Source: JAKBCQ01 sp021807585
Lineage (GTDB): Bacteria > Planctomycetota > Planctomycetia > Isosphaerales > Isosphaeraceae
Direction of reading: 5' to 3'
Assembly: GCA_027325115.1 (NCBI GenBank)
Contig: DAHWFG010000192.1
Span: forward strand, 1-5,023
Length of the DNA stretch: 5,023 bases
The position numbers were made by a program, and so were the translations under genes. This document shows positions 4,307 through 5,023 of the stretch, piece by piece. The notes under the pieces are model-generated. The model was given only the letters and a program-made list of their open reading frames with translations, was not told the DNA's origin and made no database searches. Within the stretch, counting starts at the first letter, position 1; every line of letters begins with the position of its first letter.

Positions 4307-5023
4307 GGCGCCAGAGCTCTTAAGAACCGCGGCGCCAAAGAACCAAAACCCTGAAGAACCGCGGCGCCAAAGAACCAAAACCCCAAAGAGCTGAATCCCC
4401 AAAGACCTGAATCCCCGAAGACCTGAATCCCCGAAGAACCAAAACCCCAAAGAGCTTTGAGTCTGCGGCGCCGTGGAACCAAAGAACCTTGCGCCCTGGG
4501 TGCTTTGTCCCTGAAGAGCTTTGTTCCTGAAGAGCTTTGTCCCTGAAGTGCTTTGTCGCCACAGGGCTTTATCCCTGAAGTGCTGAGGGGTTATTGGCGC
4601 CAAGGAACCTTAGGTTGATGGAACTTAAGAACCGCGAGCCCTTGGGGTCTAAAAGCCCAAAGAACCAAAATCCCAAAAGACTGGAGAACCAAAGTGTCAA
4701 AGAACCAAAGAGCTGAAAACCTAGAGAACCAAAAAACTTTGGGTCGAAAGAACCAAAGGGTAGGGGGGTCGTGGGCGCCGTGGTACTCAAGAACCCAAGA
4801 TCCCAGGCGCCGAAGTTCCGCGGAACCTGGGGGCTTTGGGGGCTTCGGTTCCGCATCCCCTCCGGAACCTAGACACCCAAGAACTTTGGTTCCTCGGAAC
4901 TTTTGGGTTCGAGGAACTGCGGAACCTGGGGTCTTTAGGGCTTTGGTTCCGCGTCCCCTCCGGAACCTCCGGAACCTAGACACCCAAGAACTTTGGTTCC
5001 GCGGAACTTTTGGGTTCGTGGAA
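4307..5023. repeat. Long array with 8-bp periodicity, continuing past the edge
   Basis: The sequence divides into octamers such as GAACCAAA, ACCCCAAA, GAGCTGAA, GAACCGCG, GCGCCAAA and TCCCTGAA. GAACC starts at 4324, 4340, 4356, 4372, 4436, 4476 and 4484, all in one 8-base register. After a one-base slip it continues at 4605 and 4629, then at 4662, 4686, 4702, 4726 and 4750 in the next register. From 4324 to 4451 the units are cleanly 16 bp pairs. The plus strand is strikingly poor in T at first (8 T in 4321-4440). Long minus-strand frames here (4603 to 4298, 4856 to 4569, 4983 to 4591) are by-products of the period and encode implausible Phe/Trp/Gly/Leu-rich chains. I see no gene in these 717 bases. 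Confidence 0.9.
4822..5023. repeat. Tandem duplication of about 100 bp with 12-bp palindromes
   Basis: Positions 4822-4920 are repeated from 4921 to the edge. The offset is 98-99 in the first half and 107 in the second, because the right copy has an extra 9 bases (CTCCGGAAC twice near 4959-4976). The palindrome GTTCCGCGGAAC sits at 4815-4826 and 4996-5007, with a one-base variant, GTTCCTCGGAAC, at 4889-4900. The block remains made of GGAACC/GGTTCC words like the rest of the array. Confidence 0.85.

Noticed and set aside
4298..4983. Minus-strand frames encoding FGVLVLW and GFWFFG-type repeats
   Set aside because: They follow from the 8-bp period being read in all three frames; composition is implausible for a protein and no ribosome-binding site is seen.
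4307..5023. tRNA or rRNA gene
   Set aside because: No cloverleaf, anticodon arm or T-loop motif is visible; the GC palindromes are simple repeats of GGAACC/GGTTCC words.

Overview
This window looks like the replication region of a plasmid, or a plasmid-type replicon integrated in a chromosome. The likely host is a planctomycete. That host call rests on recalled similarity of the large initiator protein to long RepA/RPA-family initiators of Planctomycetes, on moderately high GC, and on the abundance of GATC/CGATCG words. It is an inference, not a match I could run.

Layout, left to right. Positions 2-397 hold an acidic open frame that runs in from the left edge, probably the C-terminal end of an unrecognised gene. 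Positions 398-1014 hold no gene and form the apparent origin: a nested inverted repeat (424-477), a degenerate iteron (559-578), a CGATCG-ended hairpin (670-688), seven 20-bp direct repeats (694-886) spaced by two or three helical turns, a 6-bp inverted repeat (892-907), an AT-rich stretch (about 908-960), a leader hairpin (951-993) and a strong Shine-Dalgarno site (1002-1006). Positions 1015-3744 encode a 909-residue replication initiator. Its RepA/RPA core (about residues 291-560) lies between a long acidic N-terminal extension and a repeat-rich linker with a charged C-terminal domain. A terminator-like hairpin follows at 3784-3825.

The right-hand 1.2 kb is repeat DNA with no convincing gene. 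It starts with an unassigned stretch (3826-4026), then three 78-bp tandem repeats (4027-4248), then an AT-rich island with a promoter-like sequence (4262-4306). From 4307 to the right edge the DNA is built almost entirely on an 8-bp period (GAACCAAA-like octamers). It ends in a tandem duplication of about 100 bp carrying 12-bp palindromes.

Proposed logic: the initiator binds the iterons, opens the AT-rich segment, and may repress itself because its ribosome-binding site lies inside an iteron-like sequence. The 8-bp array is the least explained feature. Candidate roles are a centromere or partition site, a binding array for a ribbon-helix-helix protein, a structural spacer, or a selfish short-repeat family. 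No partition, mobilisation or cargo gene is visible in the window.
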